DNA of 64,000 nucleotides from Leptolyngbya subtilissima AS-A7 (GCF_039962255.1 NZ_JAMPKY010000007.1:62001-126000), one strand, 5' to 3'. Numbered from the stretch's first letter, positions 11,606 to 21,606 are shown. The notes: generated from the sequence alone by a model not told the origin. Made by a program: numbers and translations.

Positions 11606-12502
11606 ATGTCCATGGACTCTAAATCGTTTCTCGCTGCCCTCAACCCCGACTCGATGGTGGTCAAGCCCAGCCACCGGGTCAAGCTCAAAGACTTTGACCC
11701 CAGCTTTACCGGTGACTTTAATAAAAAAACGGCTAAAGAGCTTTTGCAGCAGAGCGTCGAAGAACTGGCCAGCTACCAAAATGTGCTCTACGCCCAAAAC
11801 ACCTACGCCCTACTGCTGGTCTTTCAGGCGATGGATGCGGCGGGTAAAGACAGCACTATTAAGCATGTGATGTCGGGAGTTAACCCCCAAGGCTGTCAGG
11901 TGTTTAGCTTTAAGCAACCCTCTAGCGAAGAGCTGGACCACGACTATCTGTGGCGATCGTTTAAAGCCCTGCCCGAGCGCGGCAACATCGGCATTTTTAA
12001 TCGTTCGTATTACGAAGAGGTGCTGGTGGTGCGAGTGCGCCCTGGGTTGCTAGACCAGCAGCAGCTACCCCAGAGCACGCTGGGCAAACACATTTGGCAG
12101 CAGCGCTTTGAGGAAATCAACAACTTCGAAAAATACCTGGTCAACAACGGCATCGTGGTGATGAAGTTCTTCCTCAACGTTTCAAAGGAAGAGCAGAAGA
12201 GACGATTTCTAGAACGCATCGATCGCCCCGAAAAAAACTGGAAGTTTGCCATCGCCGATGTGCAAGAACGAGGCCGATGGAAAGACTATATGGCCGCCTA
12301 TGAAGACGTGTTTACTCACACCAGCACCGACTGGGCTCCCTGGCATATTATTCCGGCTGACAATAAGTGGTTTACCCGCCTGGCGGTGGCCAGCTTGGTG
12401 TGCCAAAAGCTGAAGTCCCTTAACCTGGCCTTTCCTGTGCTAGAAGACAACCACATGGAGCGGCTGCATGAGGCGAGGGTGATGTTAGAAAGTGAAGAGT
12501 GA
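11606..12502 (+). CDS. ppk2: Polyphosphate kinase 2 family phosphotransferase
   Basis: A 298-residue single-domain PPK2. It has the P-loop QAMDAAGKDSTIKH (about 74-87) and the lid/Walker B region FNRSYYEEVLVVRV. The PPK2 family moves phosphate between polyphosphate and nucleotides, so the protein would phosphorylate AMP or nucleoside diphosphates from polyP, or build polyP; the exact class (I, II or III) needs residue-level comparison. It has the length of single-domain enzymes and no N-terminal fusion. ATGs at 11606 and 11612 are both possible starts. It converges on the amidase gene, with a hairpin-forming repeat between their ends. Confidence 0.93.
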   Translation: MSMDSKSFLAALNPDSMVVKPSHRVKLKDFDPSFTGDFNKKTAKELLQQSVEELASYQNVLYAQNTYALLLVFQAMDAAGKDSTIKHVMSGVNPQGCQVFSFKQPSSEELDHDYLWRSFKALPERGNIGIFNRSYYEEVLVVRVRPGLLDQQQLPQSTLGKHIWQQRFEEINNFEKYLVNNGIVVMKFFLNVSKEEQKRRFLERIDRPEKNWKFAIADVQERGRWKDYMAAYEDVFTHTSTDWAPWHIIPADNKWFTRLAVASLVCQKLKSLNLAFPVLEDNHMERLHEARVMLESEE

Positions 12503-12556
12503 ACCAGTTTTGAGCTTTAAATTGTTGAGTGAGAATTCAACATTCAAAACTTTTCC
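12503..12556. repeat. AT-type short repeat/hairpin between convergent genes
   Basis: An inverted repeat AGTTTTGA (12506-12513) / TCAAAACT (12544-12551) frames the ends of ppk2 and the amidase. The TTTTGAG/CTCAAAA words recur at 35275-35350. It may act as a two-way terminator. Confidence 0.5.
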
Positions 12557-13911
12557 TGATCCGCTAACCACGCCGCGACCCGAAACAACTTCGCCTCCTG
12601 ATACGGTGCGGCAATCAGCTGAATGCCGACGGGGAGTTGCCCCGGACGGTGAATGGGCACTGACAACACCGGCAGCCCAATAAAGGAAAGGGGCTGGGTG
12701 TAAAAGCCTAGGTGAGGACGCAGGGGGTAGGTTTCGCCGTCGATGTCTAGGGTAGTTTGGTCAAGGGGTGGGGCCACGCAGGGGGTGGTGGGGGTGATTA
12801 GGACATCGTAATTTTGGAAGACTTCGCGGACGCGATCGCGGTACCACCGCCGCAGTCTTTGAGCCTGCAAATACCAGGCGGCGGGGAGCATAGCTCCGGC
12901 GAGAAAGCGATCGCGCGTAGCGGGGTCAAACTCCATCGGACTCTGCCGCAGGCGATCGAGGTGGAGCTGGCTGCCCTCGCAGGCGGTGATGATATAGGCC
13001 GCAGCCCTGGCCCGATGGGTTTCAGGAAATTCCACCAACTCAGAAATATCTAAAGCCTGGAGCACATCACTCAGAACGTCTCTGACCAAAGGCTCCATGC
13101 CGCGTTCAAAATGACCGCCTAATTGAGCCATTCGCAGACCATCAATGCCCTGGGTGAGGGCTGGAACAACGAGTTCTGGGGGCCGTTGGGTACAGACGGG
13201 GTCGGTTGGGTCTAGCCCCTGCATGATGTCGTAGATTGTAGCGAGGTCGGGGAGCGATCGCGCCATCGGCCCCACATGGTCCAAACTACTCGAAAACAAA
13301 AATGCTCCCGCTCGCGAGAGCCTGCCGTAGGTTGGCTTTAACCCATATACGCCGCACAGCGAAGCGGGCACCCGAATCGAGCCATTGGTGTCGGAGCCCA
13401 AGGTGAAGGGGACTAGGCCCGCTGCGATCGCCGCCGCCGATCCGCCAGAGGAGCCGCCCGCCATCCGGCTGGGATCGTGGGGGTTGGGGGTGGTGCCAAA
13501 GTGGGCGTTGATGGTGACAAAGCCGTAGGCGTACTCATCCATATTCAGTGCGCCGACTAGGACGGCCCCGGCCTGCTGCAGGCGAGTGAGCACGGTAGCA
13601 TCCTGCGTCGCGGGGGGATTGCCCTGGCTGAGTTTGGCTCCCGCTATCGTAGTCACGCCCTCAATGTCGAACAGGTTTTTGACCGCAAAGGGAACCCCGG
13701 CCAGGGGACCAGGGTCTTCACCTGCAGCGATCGCATCGTCAATGGCTTGGGCCTGCGATCGCGCCCTAGCCGCCGTCACCACCGTGGAACAGTTAAGCGC
13801 TGGATTGCGATCGGCAATATCTGCCAGCGTGGCCTCCAACACAGTCACAGCAGATAGACTCCCGGCTTTTATGGCAGCGGCCAGGGCCAGAGCATCGGGC
13901 GGTTGGGTCAT
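12544..13911 (-). CDS. AtzE-like amidase (amidase-signature family)
   Basis: A 455-residue amidase-signature enzyme with the Ser-cisSer-Lys triad: Lys78 in PFAVKN, the cis-Ser at 154 in the GGSSGGS stretch, and the nucleophile Ser178 in SDTNGSIR. This family includes GatA, allophanate hydrolase and AtzE (1-carboxybiuret hydrolase of the cyanuric acid pathway). The immediate upstream partner is a DUF4089/AtzG-like gene that overlaps by four bases (ATGA), which points to AtzE rather than GatA. The rest of the cyanuric acid pathway is absent from the window, so the natural substrate is uncertain. No signal peptide is present. Third gene of a coupled operon. Confidence 0.85.
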   Translation of the reverse strand: MTQPPDALALAAAIKAGSLSAVTVLEATLADIADRNPALNCSTVVTAARARSQAQAIDDAIAAGEDPGPLAGVPFAVKNLFDIEGVTTIAGAKLSQGNPPATQDATVLTRLQQAGAVLVGALNMDEYAYGFVTINAHFGTTPNPHDPSRMAGGSSGGSAAAIAAGLVPFTLGSDTNGSIRVPASLCGVYGLKPTYGRLSRAGAFLFSSSLDHVGPMARSLPDLATIYDIMQGLDPTDPVCTQRPPELVVPALTQGIDGLRMAQLGGHFERGMEPLVRDVLSDVLQALDISELVEFPETHRARAAAYIITACEGSQLHLDRLRQSPMEFDPATRDRFLAGAMLPAAWYLQAQRLRRWYRDRVREVFQNYDVLITPTTPCVAPPLDQTTLDIDGETYPLRPHLGFYTQPLSFIGLPVLSVPIHRPGQLPVGIQLIAAPYQEAKLFRVAAWLADQEKF

Positions 13912-14102
13912 GGCTCAAAGGTGGCGGCGCTTTCTATGGTGTCGGGCAGCGGGAAGGTGAGGACGGGCTGGGCGATCGCAAAAATATGCTCCACATTTGC
14001 CACCACCCCCGCCTTAATTTCGTCGGGAATAGTTAGCCCCAGCGTTGCCGCCATCAGATCTACATAGGTAGCCGTGTCGAAGTCGGAGGGTTCAGAGGTC
14101 AT
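13908..14102 (-). CDS. AtzG-like small subunit (DUF4089)
   Basis: A 64-residue, all-helical acidic protein resembling DUF4089/AtzG: YVDLMAATLGLTIPDEIKAGVVANVEHIFAIAQPVLTF in spirit (only partly quoted: LGLTIPDEIKAGVVANVEH). AtzG is a GatC-like chaperone/subunit that wraps around and stabilises the amidase AtzE. Both junctions are ATGA overlaps: with the amidase start downstream and with the dynamin stop upstream. This makes one-to-one translation with the amidase likely. It is short enough to be missed by automatic calling. Confidence 0.82.
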   Translation of the reverse strand: MTSEPSDFDTATYVDLMAATLGLTIPDEIKAGVVANVEHIFAIAQPVLTFPLPDTIESAATFEP

Positions 14103-15850
14103 GACCGCTTCTCTACCCCTGCTTCACCCAGCACCTTAGAGCTAAATAACGCTGTCGCCTCCTGCTGAATCGCGGTGTATTGGTCAATCACCGGCTGCAC
14201 CGCCTCTTCCTCGCGTGCCACATAGTCATAGAACTGGGTAAAGATGCGCTCCACTTCTTCGTAGATTAGCCCCAGCTTTTCGTTTAGGCGGCTGGCCACC
14301 TCCTGCTGAAAGCGGTCTTTCTCACTGTCTAGCGCCTGCTCAAATTTGGCGACAATGCGGTTGCGCTGCCAGAGAATACCGACTGCCAGCACCACCACCC
14401 CCACCCCAGCAAAGGCAATGCCAATGGCGCTGAGAATCGCCTCCGCCACGGCAAACTCAAGGATGTGCAAAATAGTGCCCGCCACCGCCATGATTGCCCC
14501 GCCGACGATCTCGGTGGCCATGTCTCCCGCCTGGGTAGACAGCACATCGCCCAGACCCTGGTCAGCCATCAAATTTTTGACCTTGGCCATGACGCTTTCG
14601 ATCACCTCCTGGCGACGCTCTAGCACCTTGAGAGAAATGTGGCTGCTTTCAATGCGCTGGGTCTTGACGCTCTCCAGGTCTTGGTTGAGCCCGTCAAACA
14701 GCTGGCGAATGCCGTCAACAAAGTGCTGCGCGCCCTCATGTGAGGCTTCTTCCAACGACTCGCGCAGGTCGCGGGCGCAGCGCTCCTGAAACTCATCGAC
14801 CCAGGCCTGCATCGACTCGTTCTGGTTAAAGATGCCGACGAAGGATCGCCGCATCACCATCATTACCGACAGGCTCTCGCGAAAGTCGCGCTTAATGCGA
14901 GCCGAAATGATTTCGTAGCGGGCCGCCAGGCGATCGGCCAGGGTGTTGATCTCGTAACGCGATCGCCCCCTGCCCGCATCGATCTTAGAGCGAATGCTCT
15001 GAGATGTGGCGCGATCGGCGACCAGCTGCCGACTCAGCGCCTCCACATCGCCATTCAGCAGGTCGATAATCTGCTGGGTGGTTTGGCTCACCGATCGCAG
15101 CTTAATTTTGTAGCTCTCCCCCGACGACACCATCGCTTGAATGTACTGGCGCACCGGCTCAAAACCGCTGTTGGCCGTGTCGCCCTCCTGCTCTAGCGCC
15201 GCCGAAGTGGGAAAGATAATCGGCGCTTTGATCTGCTTCTGATAGGCGTATTCCTTTACCCGCTCAATGTTGGTTTGCAGATCGGCGGGGCGCAGCAGAT
15301 CCGCCTGCTGAAGAATGAACACCACCTTTTTGCGCCACTCAGCGCTGACAAAATCTAAAAAGTCCCAGGCGCTCTTTTGGTAGGGGTTTTTGCCAAACAG
15401 CACAAAAAACGTCAGGTCGCTATTGGGAATGTAGCGCTCGGTAATGATCTGGTGCTCAGCAACTACCGTGTTGGTGCCCGGCGTATCCACAATCGAAATG
15501 TCTTGCAGGATGGGGATGGGTCGCCCAATCTTGCGCAGGTTAGGCTCTACCTGTTCGACGAATTCTTGCTCGGCGTAGATAATCTGCTGAATCGAGTCGG
15601 TGCAGGGCTCAATATCGGTGGCGCACACCTCAGCGTCAAGCAGGGCGTTGACAAAGCTGCTCTTGCCCGCCTTGACCTCGCCCACCACCACAAACAAAAA
15701 TGGCTCGTTGATGTTGCGGCGCAGGTTGTGGGTGGTGCGCTGCAAGTTGGGGTTGTTGATGGTGGTGGCTAGGGCCTGCACGCGCTCTAGCAGATGATCT
15801 AATTCGGCCCGGTAAGCCTGAAGCGCTTGGTTAATAATTTTGCTGGCCAC
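14099..15850 (-). CDS. Bacterial dynamin-like GTPase
   Basis: A 583-residue dynamin-superfamily protein. The G1 P-loop GEVKAGKSS is at 57-65, G2 threonine in CTDSI at 83-87, and G3 DTPGTN at 122-127. The G4 position reads QQAD (181-184) rather than the usual NKxD, so base specificity may be relaxed. A long helical stalk follows, then a hydrophobic hairpin at about 447-494 that could insert into membranes, as the paddle of bacterial dynamin-like proteins does, then a final helix. Such proteins bind and remodel membranes. The start is GTG at 15850. Unusually, it is the first gene of an operon with an AtzG/AtzE-type amidase pair. Many bacterial dynamins come as tandem pairs; here there is only one. 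Confidence 0.9.
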   Translation of the reverse strand: MASKIINQALQAYRAELDHLLERVQALATTINNPNLQRTTHNLRRNINEPFLFVVVGEVKAGKSSFVNALLDAEVCATDIEPCTDSIQQIIYAEQEFVEQVEPNLRKIGRPIPILQDISIVDTPGTNTVVAEHQIITERYIPNSDLTFFVLFGKNPYQKSAWDFLDFVSAEWRKKVVFILQQADLLRPADLQTNIERVKEYAYQKQIKAPIIFPTSAALEQEGDTANSGFEPVRQYIQAMVSSGESYKIKLRSVSQTTQQIIDLLNGDVEALSRQLVADRATSQSIRSKIDAGRGRSRYEINTLADRLAARYEIISARIKRDFRESLSVMMVMRRSFVGIFNQNESMQAWVDEFQERCARDLRESLEEASHEGAQHFVDGIRQLFDGLNQDLESVKTQRIESSHISLKVLERRQEVIESVMAKVKNLMADQGLGDVLSTQAGDMATEIVGGAIMAVAGTILHILEFAVAEAILSAIGIAFAGVGVVVLAVGILWQRNRIVAKFEQALDSEKDRFQQEVASRLNEKLGLIYEEVERIFTQFYDYVAREEEAVQPVIDQYTAIQQEATALFSSKVLGEAGVEKRS

Positions 15851-16218
15851 GGCAGTTTCTCCCCAACGTCTCTTTCAAGCTCCAGTGGGCACAGCATAAA
15901 ACGCCCGCCTACCCTCAAAGTACCGCATGGTGACGAATTTGACCTTGTTTTGAGTAATAGAAGAAGGCGCATACAGTCAGCTTGGAGCAATCCATGGTCA
16001 AAAAGGTTGACCTATCCACTGTGAACCCTGACCCGTGACTGCTCTCTCCGGCACTTTCATCTACTATGCTCGTACCGATAACAAAACCCCTAATGCTTAA
16101 AGGCGTTGGCTAGAGCGGTTCACACCAATGCTAGATCTACTTCAGCATTAAATTCGCTGACACTGCCTCACCTGAATATTTCAACATACAAGAAGGTTCA
16201 AATTTAATGTTTTGCAGG
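15851..16218. other. Gene-free interval at the left edge of an AT-rich island
   Basis: About 370 bp with no credible gene. Its left part should carry the promoter of the dynamin operon; from about 16060 the base composition turns AT-rich and stays so to about 18190. Confidence 0.5.
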
Positions 16219-17553
16219 TTAAGACGCAGGGTTACGGCCTTTGCACCTCACAGAGCTTATAGCTTCTGCAAGTCTTAGAAGCAACACTTTGAACTCAGCA
16301 TTTTTTTGTAAGCCAGTGATCTCTATCACGTTTTTAGCGTCAGAAATAATGATCATAGGGTATGGCTCTTTCATGTAAAGTAAATCTTCAATTTTGTGGA
16401 TCGCTAATGAGCCCTGGTGCCTTTCACGTCCCCAAAAACTAAATCGCAAAGAATAAATCAATCTATCGTGGTTTATCCTAAAAATCTCGGACATACTTAC
16501 ATCTAGCGATTTAGAAAGCAAGAATCCGCCAATAATTAACATTTCAAAAATATCAACGAAGTTGCCAAGAAGAAAATTTGAGTAATTCCAAAAAAACAAA
16601 GATCCCTGCAGAGTCTGTAAACTTTGGCCCGCACTTTGAACAGGACTTGACCCTACTAAACCCCATACCAGTTCACCTGTGAAGCTCAAGAAATTTATGC
16701 CAGCAACTAGAACAAAAGACTTCACTAAAATAACAAAAATTTCACCGATCATTTGAGCATAGCTCTGCAAGTTCCAATGAGATTCAATTGTGTAGGGAAT
16801 TGCTTTACGTTTAACCACAATTAGATCACGGCATCCGGTGATCTCAGATCCTTTAATGACTTGTCTACATTTTCGTATTAAAGTTTTATACTCCTCAAGG
16901 TTATGATTCTTGAGAGCGAGTTCCGGCTTTGCCCCGTCGCTGTCCTGAAAATCTATGGGGATACCGTAGGCTTTAGATAAAGCTAAAGCTTTGCTGTAGG
17001 TAAGCTGCAAATTTTCACTTTCGTAAAATATTATTCCTTCAATATGTTGCTCAGTCTCATCTGAAGTAGGGCAATCTTCGGTAACTTTACTCTTGTAGAA
17101 CAAGATAACTCGCCAAGCCGTAAATAGACTATTTTTAAACACCTGAGACCTAACAATTTCCGGCTGAATGCTTAAGCTCAAAATGTCAACATTTAAAGGT
17201 AGATATGTCGCGACCTTGTCAAGAAGTTTTTTAGATATTTTATTGTCTATCAAGAAGCAAATGCAAAATCCAGAAAATATGCCAAGCTCAATCTTTTCGA
17301 AAGCAAAAATGAGGACTAGACTAGCCAATAACAGAACTGGATAAGATAGCCGAAAAATACCGCTGACGTAGCTACTTCTATCTCCAAAAGGATGAGCAAT
17401 TATGTTATAAGCCTCACTCAGGCTCACTCTCGACACCTTAATCATGGCTTCCGTAGCCACTTTCAAAGAAACGAAAGTATTCAGCAGGTAAAAAATATTT
17501 TTAGGGTAACTTTTATGCTCAAATACCTCTCCCGAAACTTCTTCTGTGTCCAT
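16219..17553 (-). CDS. Orphan membrane protein in an AT-rich island
   Basis: I do not recognise this 444-residue protein. It has two hydrophobic segments near residues 68-103, a central soluble stretch (about 110-270), two more hydrophobic regions at about 272-300 and 325-350, and a C-terminal soluble domain of roughly 80 residues. The C-terminal part, with YSLRFSFWGRER, MIIISDAKNVIEI and a final leucine-rich helix, faintly resembles bacterial PH-like membrane-anchored domains, but this is only an impression. Codon use is visibly more AT-rich than in its neighbours and HIP1 sites are missing, suggesting acquisition or relaxed selection. The ATG at 17553 is used. It stands alone. Confidence 0.75.
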   Translation of the reverse strand: MDTEEVSGEVFEHKSYPKNIFYLLNTFVSLKVATEAMIKVSRVSLSEAYNIIAHPFGDRSSYVSGIFRLSYPVLLLASLVLIFAFEKIELGIFSGFCICFLIDNKISKKLLDKVATYLPLNVDILSLSIQPEIVRSQVFKNSLFTAWRVILFYKSKVTEDCPTSDETEQHIEGIIFYESENLQLTYSKALALSKAYGIPIDFQDSDGAKPELALKNHNLEEYKTLIRKCRQVIKGSEITGCRDLIVVKRKAIPYTIESHWNLQSYAQMIGEIFVILVKSFVLVAGINFLSFTGELVWGLVGSSPVQSAGQSLQTLQGSLFFWNYSNFLLGNFVDIFEMLIIGGFLLSKSLDVSMSEIFRINHDRLIYSLRFSFWGRERHQGSLAIHKIEDLLYMKEPYPMIIISDAKNVIEITGLQKNAEFKVLLLRLAEAISSVRCKGRNPAS

Positions 17554-18195
17554 GTTTAATAGATAATAATGAGGCTCGGCAGTTAGTTGTAACTAACACA
17601 TCTTATAGGGTGAGAGAAGATAGATTCCTTAGCAGGAATAAATTTTTATTAATTTCATAGCTCAAGTGCTGCTTCATGAAGAAGTAAAATTAAGCGCTGC
17701 ATGACTAAAAAGCTTTATAGTCAAACTGTGTTTTTGCAAAGCTCTTAAGAAAGAATTCATTGTAGCTTTAGCTGTCTACGGCTTCTCTCTGTCTCTTTAA
17801 AGAAGCGCTTTTGAGGTTCAAAGTCCTCCTATTTCTATAGAAACTTGCAGCTCTTATAGAAATAGGAGTTTATAAAATCACAACCTTTTACTACCTAAAG
17901 CACAACCTATAAAGCAACCTTTGAGCTTTACTTAGGCTTCTGTCTCAGCTGCTATGGAAGGTGAGGCATTTAGACAAAGGCATCCCTAAGAAGCCGCAAC
18001 AGGTAAAAAAGGTTCCACGCCCAATCCTAAAGGGGTGGGTGGGGAGAATCTTGTGCACGAAATGATTTTGGATGACGATAGGAGGAAGTTTGAAGCCTGT
18101 CTTAGTTACACGTTCTGCTTGCCTTAAAGTATCCGCAAGGACTAATAAAAGCTACACAGTTCACATAAGCTGCTACGGCAGTCTCAAGGTCGTAA
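17554..18195. other. Long AT-rich gene-free stretch with a 14-bp inverted repeat
   Basis: About 640 bp with no reading frame of note. It contains a strong inverted repeat at 17826-17868, listed separately, and no tRNA or transposase remnant that I can identify. Confidence 0.55.
17826..17868. repeat. 14-bp perfect inverted repeat in the AT-rich island
   Basis: CTCCTATTTCTATA (17826-17839) and TATAGAAATAGGAG (17855-17868) are exact reverse complements with a 15-nt loop. There is no T-tract on either side, so it is not an ordinary terminator. It could be a small-RNA hairpin, a regulator site or an element end. Confidence 0.6.
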
Positions 18196-19467
18196 TCAAT
18201 CGTCGCTCTCAAACACACCCTTAAAAAAGTCGATGGTGTCTTTAAGGGCAACGATAAAGCTATCGATTTCGGCTTTGGTGTTGTAGAAATAGAGACTAGC
18301 CCGTGCGGTGGAGTCTACCTCCAGAACGCGGTGCAGCGGCTGGGTGCAGTGGTGACCCGAGCGAATGGCAATGCCCGACTGATCCAGCAGAGTTGACAAA
18401 TCCTGCGCGTGGACACCCTCAACGGTGAAGGTAGCTAAGGCTGCTCGTCCGCTGCCGTCGGCTTGGGGAAGCGGGCCGTAGAGAGTGACTTCAGGAATGG
18501 TCTGCATCTGCTGGTACAGATAGGCCGTCAACTCGTGCTCGTAGGCAGCGATGTTGTCCATGCCCAGAGTCGAGAGATAGTCTACGGCTGCCCCCAGGGC
18601 GATCGCCTCGGCAATGGCCGGAGTTCCCGCCTCAAACTTGTGGGGCAGACTCGCGTAGGTGGAGTGATCCAAAAACACATCGGCGATCATTTCACCACCA
18701 CCCATAAAGGGGGGCATGGCCTCTAGTACCTCCAGCTTGCCGTAGAGGAACCCGATGCCAGTAGGGGCACACATCTTGTGGCCGGAGGCAACAAACCAGT
18801 CGCAGTCTAGGGCGGGCAAGTTGAGCGGCAGGTGGGGCGCGCTCTGGCAGCCGTCGATAAGCACCTTGGCTCCGTGGCGGTGGGCAAGGTCAATGATCTC
18901 TTCTACTGGGTTGATGCAGCCCAAGGTGTTAGAAACGTGGTTGACGGACACCAGGCGAGTCTTATCACTGACCAGCTCACGATATTGCTCTAGGTCAAAG
19001 GATTGGTCGGCGGTTAACCCTACAAACTTGAGCACCGCTCCAGTACGCTGGGCCACAAACTGCCAGGGCACCAGATTGCTGTGGTGCTCCATCACCGAGA
19101 GAATGATTTCATCCCCTGCTTTGAGCGTGCTCATACCCCAGGCGTAGGCCACTAAGTTAATGGCTTCGCTGGCGTTGCGGGTAAACACAATCTCGTTGCG
19201 GCTGGTGGCTTTGACAAAGGCAGCCACTTTATCCCTCGCACCCTCATAGGACTCAGTGGCCCGAGCGCTGAGATTGTGCACCCCTCGATGCACGTTGGCA
19301 TTGTCGTTTTGGTAGTAGTGCTGGAGCGCGTCTAACACCGCCTTAGGCTTCTGCGAGGTGGCGGCGTTGTCGAGGTAAACCAGCGGCTGACCATTCACCT
19401 CCTGATGCAGAATCGGGAAGTCGGCACGAACCTTAGCGGCGAGGGTGAGTTCCTGAGCGACAGTCAT
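18196..19467 (-). CDS. sufS: Cysteine desulfurase SufS
   Basis: A 423-residue group II cysteine desulfurase. The PLP lysine is K231 in SGHKM and the active cysteine C374 in RSGHHC; the N-terminus [11 protein letters not shown] and [13 protein letters not shown] is typical of SufS. It takes sulfur from cysteine as a persulfide and passes it to the SufBCD scaffold for Fe-S cluster assembly in the cytosol. The frame is open to 19545, but the ATG at 19467 gives the conserved start; the upstream 26 codons are Pro-rich and coincide with an intergenic repeat. Last gene of the suf operon, 28 bp after the sufD stop. Confidence 0.96.
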   Translation of the reverse strand: MTVAQELTLAAKVRADFPILHQEVNGQPLVYLDNAATSQKPKAVLDALQHYYQNDNANVHRGVHNLSARATESYEGARDKVAAFVKATSRNEIVFTRNASEAINLVAYAWGMSTLKAGDEIILSVMEHHSNLVPWQFVAQRTGAVLKFVGLTADQSFDLEQYRELVSDKTRLVSVNHVSNTLGCINPVEEIIDLAHRHGAKVLIDGCQSAPHLPLNLPALDCDWFVASGHKMCAPTGIGFLYGKLEVLEAMPPFMGGGEMIADVFLDHSTYASLPHKFEAGTPAIAEAIALGAAVDYLSTLGMDNIAAYEHELTAYLYQQMQTIPEVTLYGPLPQADGSGRAALATFTVEGVHAQDLSTLLDQSGIAIRSGHHCTQPLHRVLEVDSTARASLYFYNTKAEIDSFIVALKDTIDFFKGVFESDD

Positions 19468-19468
19468 A

Positions 19469-19497
19469 GGGGTAAGGGGGTGGATGGGTAGAGGGTC
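19469..19497 (+). repeat. GTGGATGGGTAG-type intergenic repeat, short copy
   Basis: A G-rich sequence GGGGGTGGATGGGTAGAGGG fills the sufD-sufS gap. The same word occurs at 32575-32650 and 51938-51982 and inverted at 33476-33530. Confidence 0.55.
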
Positions 19498-20818
19498 AGG
19501 ACCACTGGGCGATGGTGGCAGCCAGACGCGATCGCAGCGTTTCAACCGGTATCCTGTCTAAGATCTCCATAGCGAAAGCATAGATCAGCAATCGCTGGGC
19601 TTGGGGAGCGCTAATGCCGCGACTTTGCAGGTAAAAAATCTCGTCCGACTGAAGCTGGCTCACCGTCGCCCCGTGGGCGCACTTGACGTTGTCGGCAACG
19701 ATTTCGAGCTGGGGCTTGGTATCTACCCGGGCCTGGTCAGACAGCAGCAGGTTGCGATTGAGCTGGCTAGCGCTGGTGAGCTGGGCTTTTTGAGCCACGG
19801 CTACGCGCCCGTTAAAAACGCTGTGGGCTCTGCCATCGACAATTGCCTTGTGCTCCTGCTCCATGATCCCGTGGGGGTGGCTGAGGGCAACGAGACTATG
19901 GGTATCAGCCTGTTGAGTGCCGGCGATCGCCGCTAATCCGTAGAGCCTGGTGGTGGTTTGCTCGCCGGTTTGGTAGACCTCCCAATTGTGGCGGGCCAGT
20001 TTGGCGCCAAACCCAGCAGCGGTGCCGATGTACTGGCTATCGCGGGCTTGGGTCACCACAGTCTTGCCGATGTGAAAGGTACCTGCGCCCTCTCGCTCAA
20101 TGCGGCTATGGGTAATCTGGGCATTGGCGTCGAGCCACAGCTCGGTGACGGCATTAGTGAACTGAGTTGCCGTTGAATTGCCCCGATAATCTTCAACCAA
20201 AGTAAGAGCGCTACCCGACTCAGCGACCACCAAACAGCGGGGCTGAACGAACAGAGAATCACCCTGCGTCTGAGACACATAGATAATTTGAATTGGAGTT
20301 TCAACCACCTGGTTGCGAGGCAGCCAAATCACTACGGCATCTGCAAAGCCCACAGTGTTTAGGGCCGTAAACACTTCGTGGTTGCCGCTGGCCTGAGCGA
20401 GGCGTTCATGCAGTTGAGCCTGAAGGTCGGGGCGATCGCCCAATGAACCAACAATCGCCCCCTCCGGCAATCCGTGGAGTTGAGACAGCTCGCGGTTGAC
20501 TCGTCCGTTAACGACCACCACCTGAGCGCCAGCAGTTTCTGGCAGGCGCAGCTCAGCAATATCGGCCTCAGTGACAGAAGACTCTCCAGCGGTGGCAAAG
20601 TCGATGCCTAACATCGCCGACAGGTCAGTGAAGCGCCAGTCTTCTTGTCGAGTCGAGGGAAAGGTTTGCTCATTGAGGAAAGAGGCGGCGCGCGATCGCA
20701 CCTCAGCCAGTGCCAAGTTCTCGGGCACAGCCGCCTGAGCGGTCTGCACCAGCCCTTTCAGATAAGCATCGCGCTGGTCAGCCGTTCTTAGCACGCTCAC
20801 GTCAGACGTAGTCGCCAT
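19496..20818 (-). CDS. sufD: Fe-S cluster assembly protein SufD
   Basis: A 440-residue SufD from the ATG at 20818. It has the beta-helix core shared with SufB and the C-terminal signature [17 protein letters not shown] followed by [12 protein letters not shown], with the conserved Cys and His used in SufB-SufD cluster assembly. SufD is part of the SufB-SufC2-SufD scaffold that assembles Fe-S clusters in the cytosol. The frame extends 13 codons upstream, but the ATG at 20818 shares one base with the sufC stop (TAATG), indicating coupled translation. No missing residues seen. Confidence 0.95.
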   Translation of the reverse strand: MATTSDVSVLRTADQRDAYLKGLVQTAQAAVPENLALAEVRSRAASFLNEQTFPSTRQEDWRFTDLSAMLGIDFATAGESSVTEADIAELRLPETAGAQVVVVNGRVNRELSQLHGLPEGAIVGSLGDRPDLQAQLHERLAQASGNHEVFTALNTVGFADAVVIWLPRNQVVETPIQIIYVSQTQGDSLFVQPRCLVVAESGSALTLVEDYRGNSTATQFTNAVTELWLDANAQITHSRIEREGAGTFHIGKTVVTQARDSQYIGTAAGFGAKLARHNWEVYQTGEQTTTRLYGLAAIAGTQQADTHSLVALSHPHGIMEQEHKAIVDGRAHSVFNGRVAVAQKAQLTSASQLNRNLLLSDQARVDTKPQLEIVADNVKCAHGATVSQLQSDEIFYLQSRGISAPQAQRLLIYAFAMEILDRIPVETLRSRLAATIAQWS

Positions 20819-21606
20819 TATGCCGTCACCCCTGCGCGAAATTCCTCCAGCACCCACTCGTAGCCGCGCGACTCTAGCTGCTTGGCCAAGTCTTTGCCGC
20901 CTGTGGTGATAATGCGACCATCGGCCATCACGTGGACAAAGTCGGGCACGATGTAGTCGAGCAACCGTTGATAGTGGGTGATCAGCACCACAGCATTGTC
21001 AGCGTTGGCCAGCTGATTGACTCCACCGGCCACAGTTTTGAGCGCGTCAATATCGAGGCCCGAATCGGTTTCGTCAAGAACGGACAGAGCCGGTTCTAGC
21101 AGCGCCATTTGCAGAATTTCATTGCGCTTTTTCTCACCGCCCGAGAAGCCTTCATTGACGCTGCGATCGAGGAACGACACATCCATCTTCACCAGGTTCA
21201 GCTTCTCTTCGATCAAGTCGTCGAAATCGAACACATCGATTTCGTCTTCGCCCTGCGCTTTGCGGTGGGCGTTAAAAGCCACTCGCAAAAAGTCGCGGTT
21301 GCTGACGCCAGGAATTTCGAGCGGGTACTGGAAAGCGAGGAAAATACCGGCAGTGGCGCGATCGTGGGGATCTAGCTCAAGAACATCCTGTCCTTTAAAG
21401 TGAATCTCCCCAGCGGTAACTTCATAGTCGGGATGGCCCGCCAGCACCTTGGAGAACGTGCTCTTGCCCGAGCCGTTGAGACCCATAATGGCGTGAATTT
21501 CTCCCGCCCTTACCTCTAGGTTCAGACCCTTGAGAATTTCGGTGCCGTCTACGGTGGCGCGGAGGTCGCGTACCGAGAGAATGATTTCGCTGTTGTCGTT
21601 AATCAT
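20818..21606 (-). CDS. sufC: Fe-S cluster assembly ATPase SufC
   Basis: A 262-residue ABC-type ATPase. Walker A GLNGSGKS is at 42-49; the signature SGGEKKRNE and the Walker B/D-loop LDETDSGLD follow, the latter two in the form specific to SufC. SufC dimerises with ATP and drives the conformational change of the SufBCD scaffold. The length is normal. Downstream it is coupled to sufD by a one-base overlap. Upstream a gap of about 190 bp to sufB holds two copies of a small dispersed palindrome, so transcription across the gap could be attenuated or processed there. Confidence 0.96.
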   Translation of the reverse strand: MINDNSEIILSVRDLRATVDGTEILKGLNLEVRAGEIHAIMGLNGSGKSTFSKVLAGHPDYEVTAGEIHFKGQDVLELDPHDRATAGIFLAFQYPLEIPGVSNRDFLRVAFNAHRKAQGEDEIDVFDFDDLIEEKLNLVKMDVSFLDRSVNEGFSGGEKKRNEILQMALLEPALSVLDETDSGLDIDALKTVAGGVNQLANADNAVVLITHYQRLLDYIVPDFVHVMADGRIITTGGKDLAKQLESRGYEWVLEEFRAGVTA

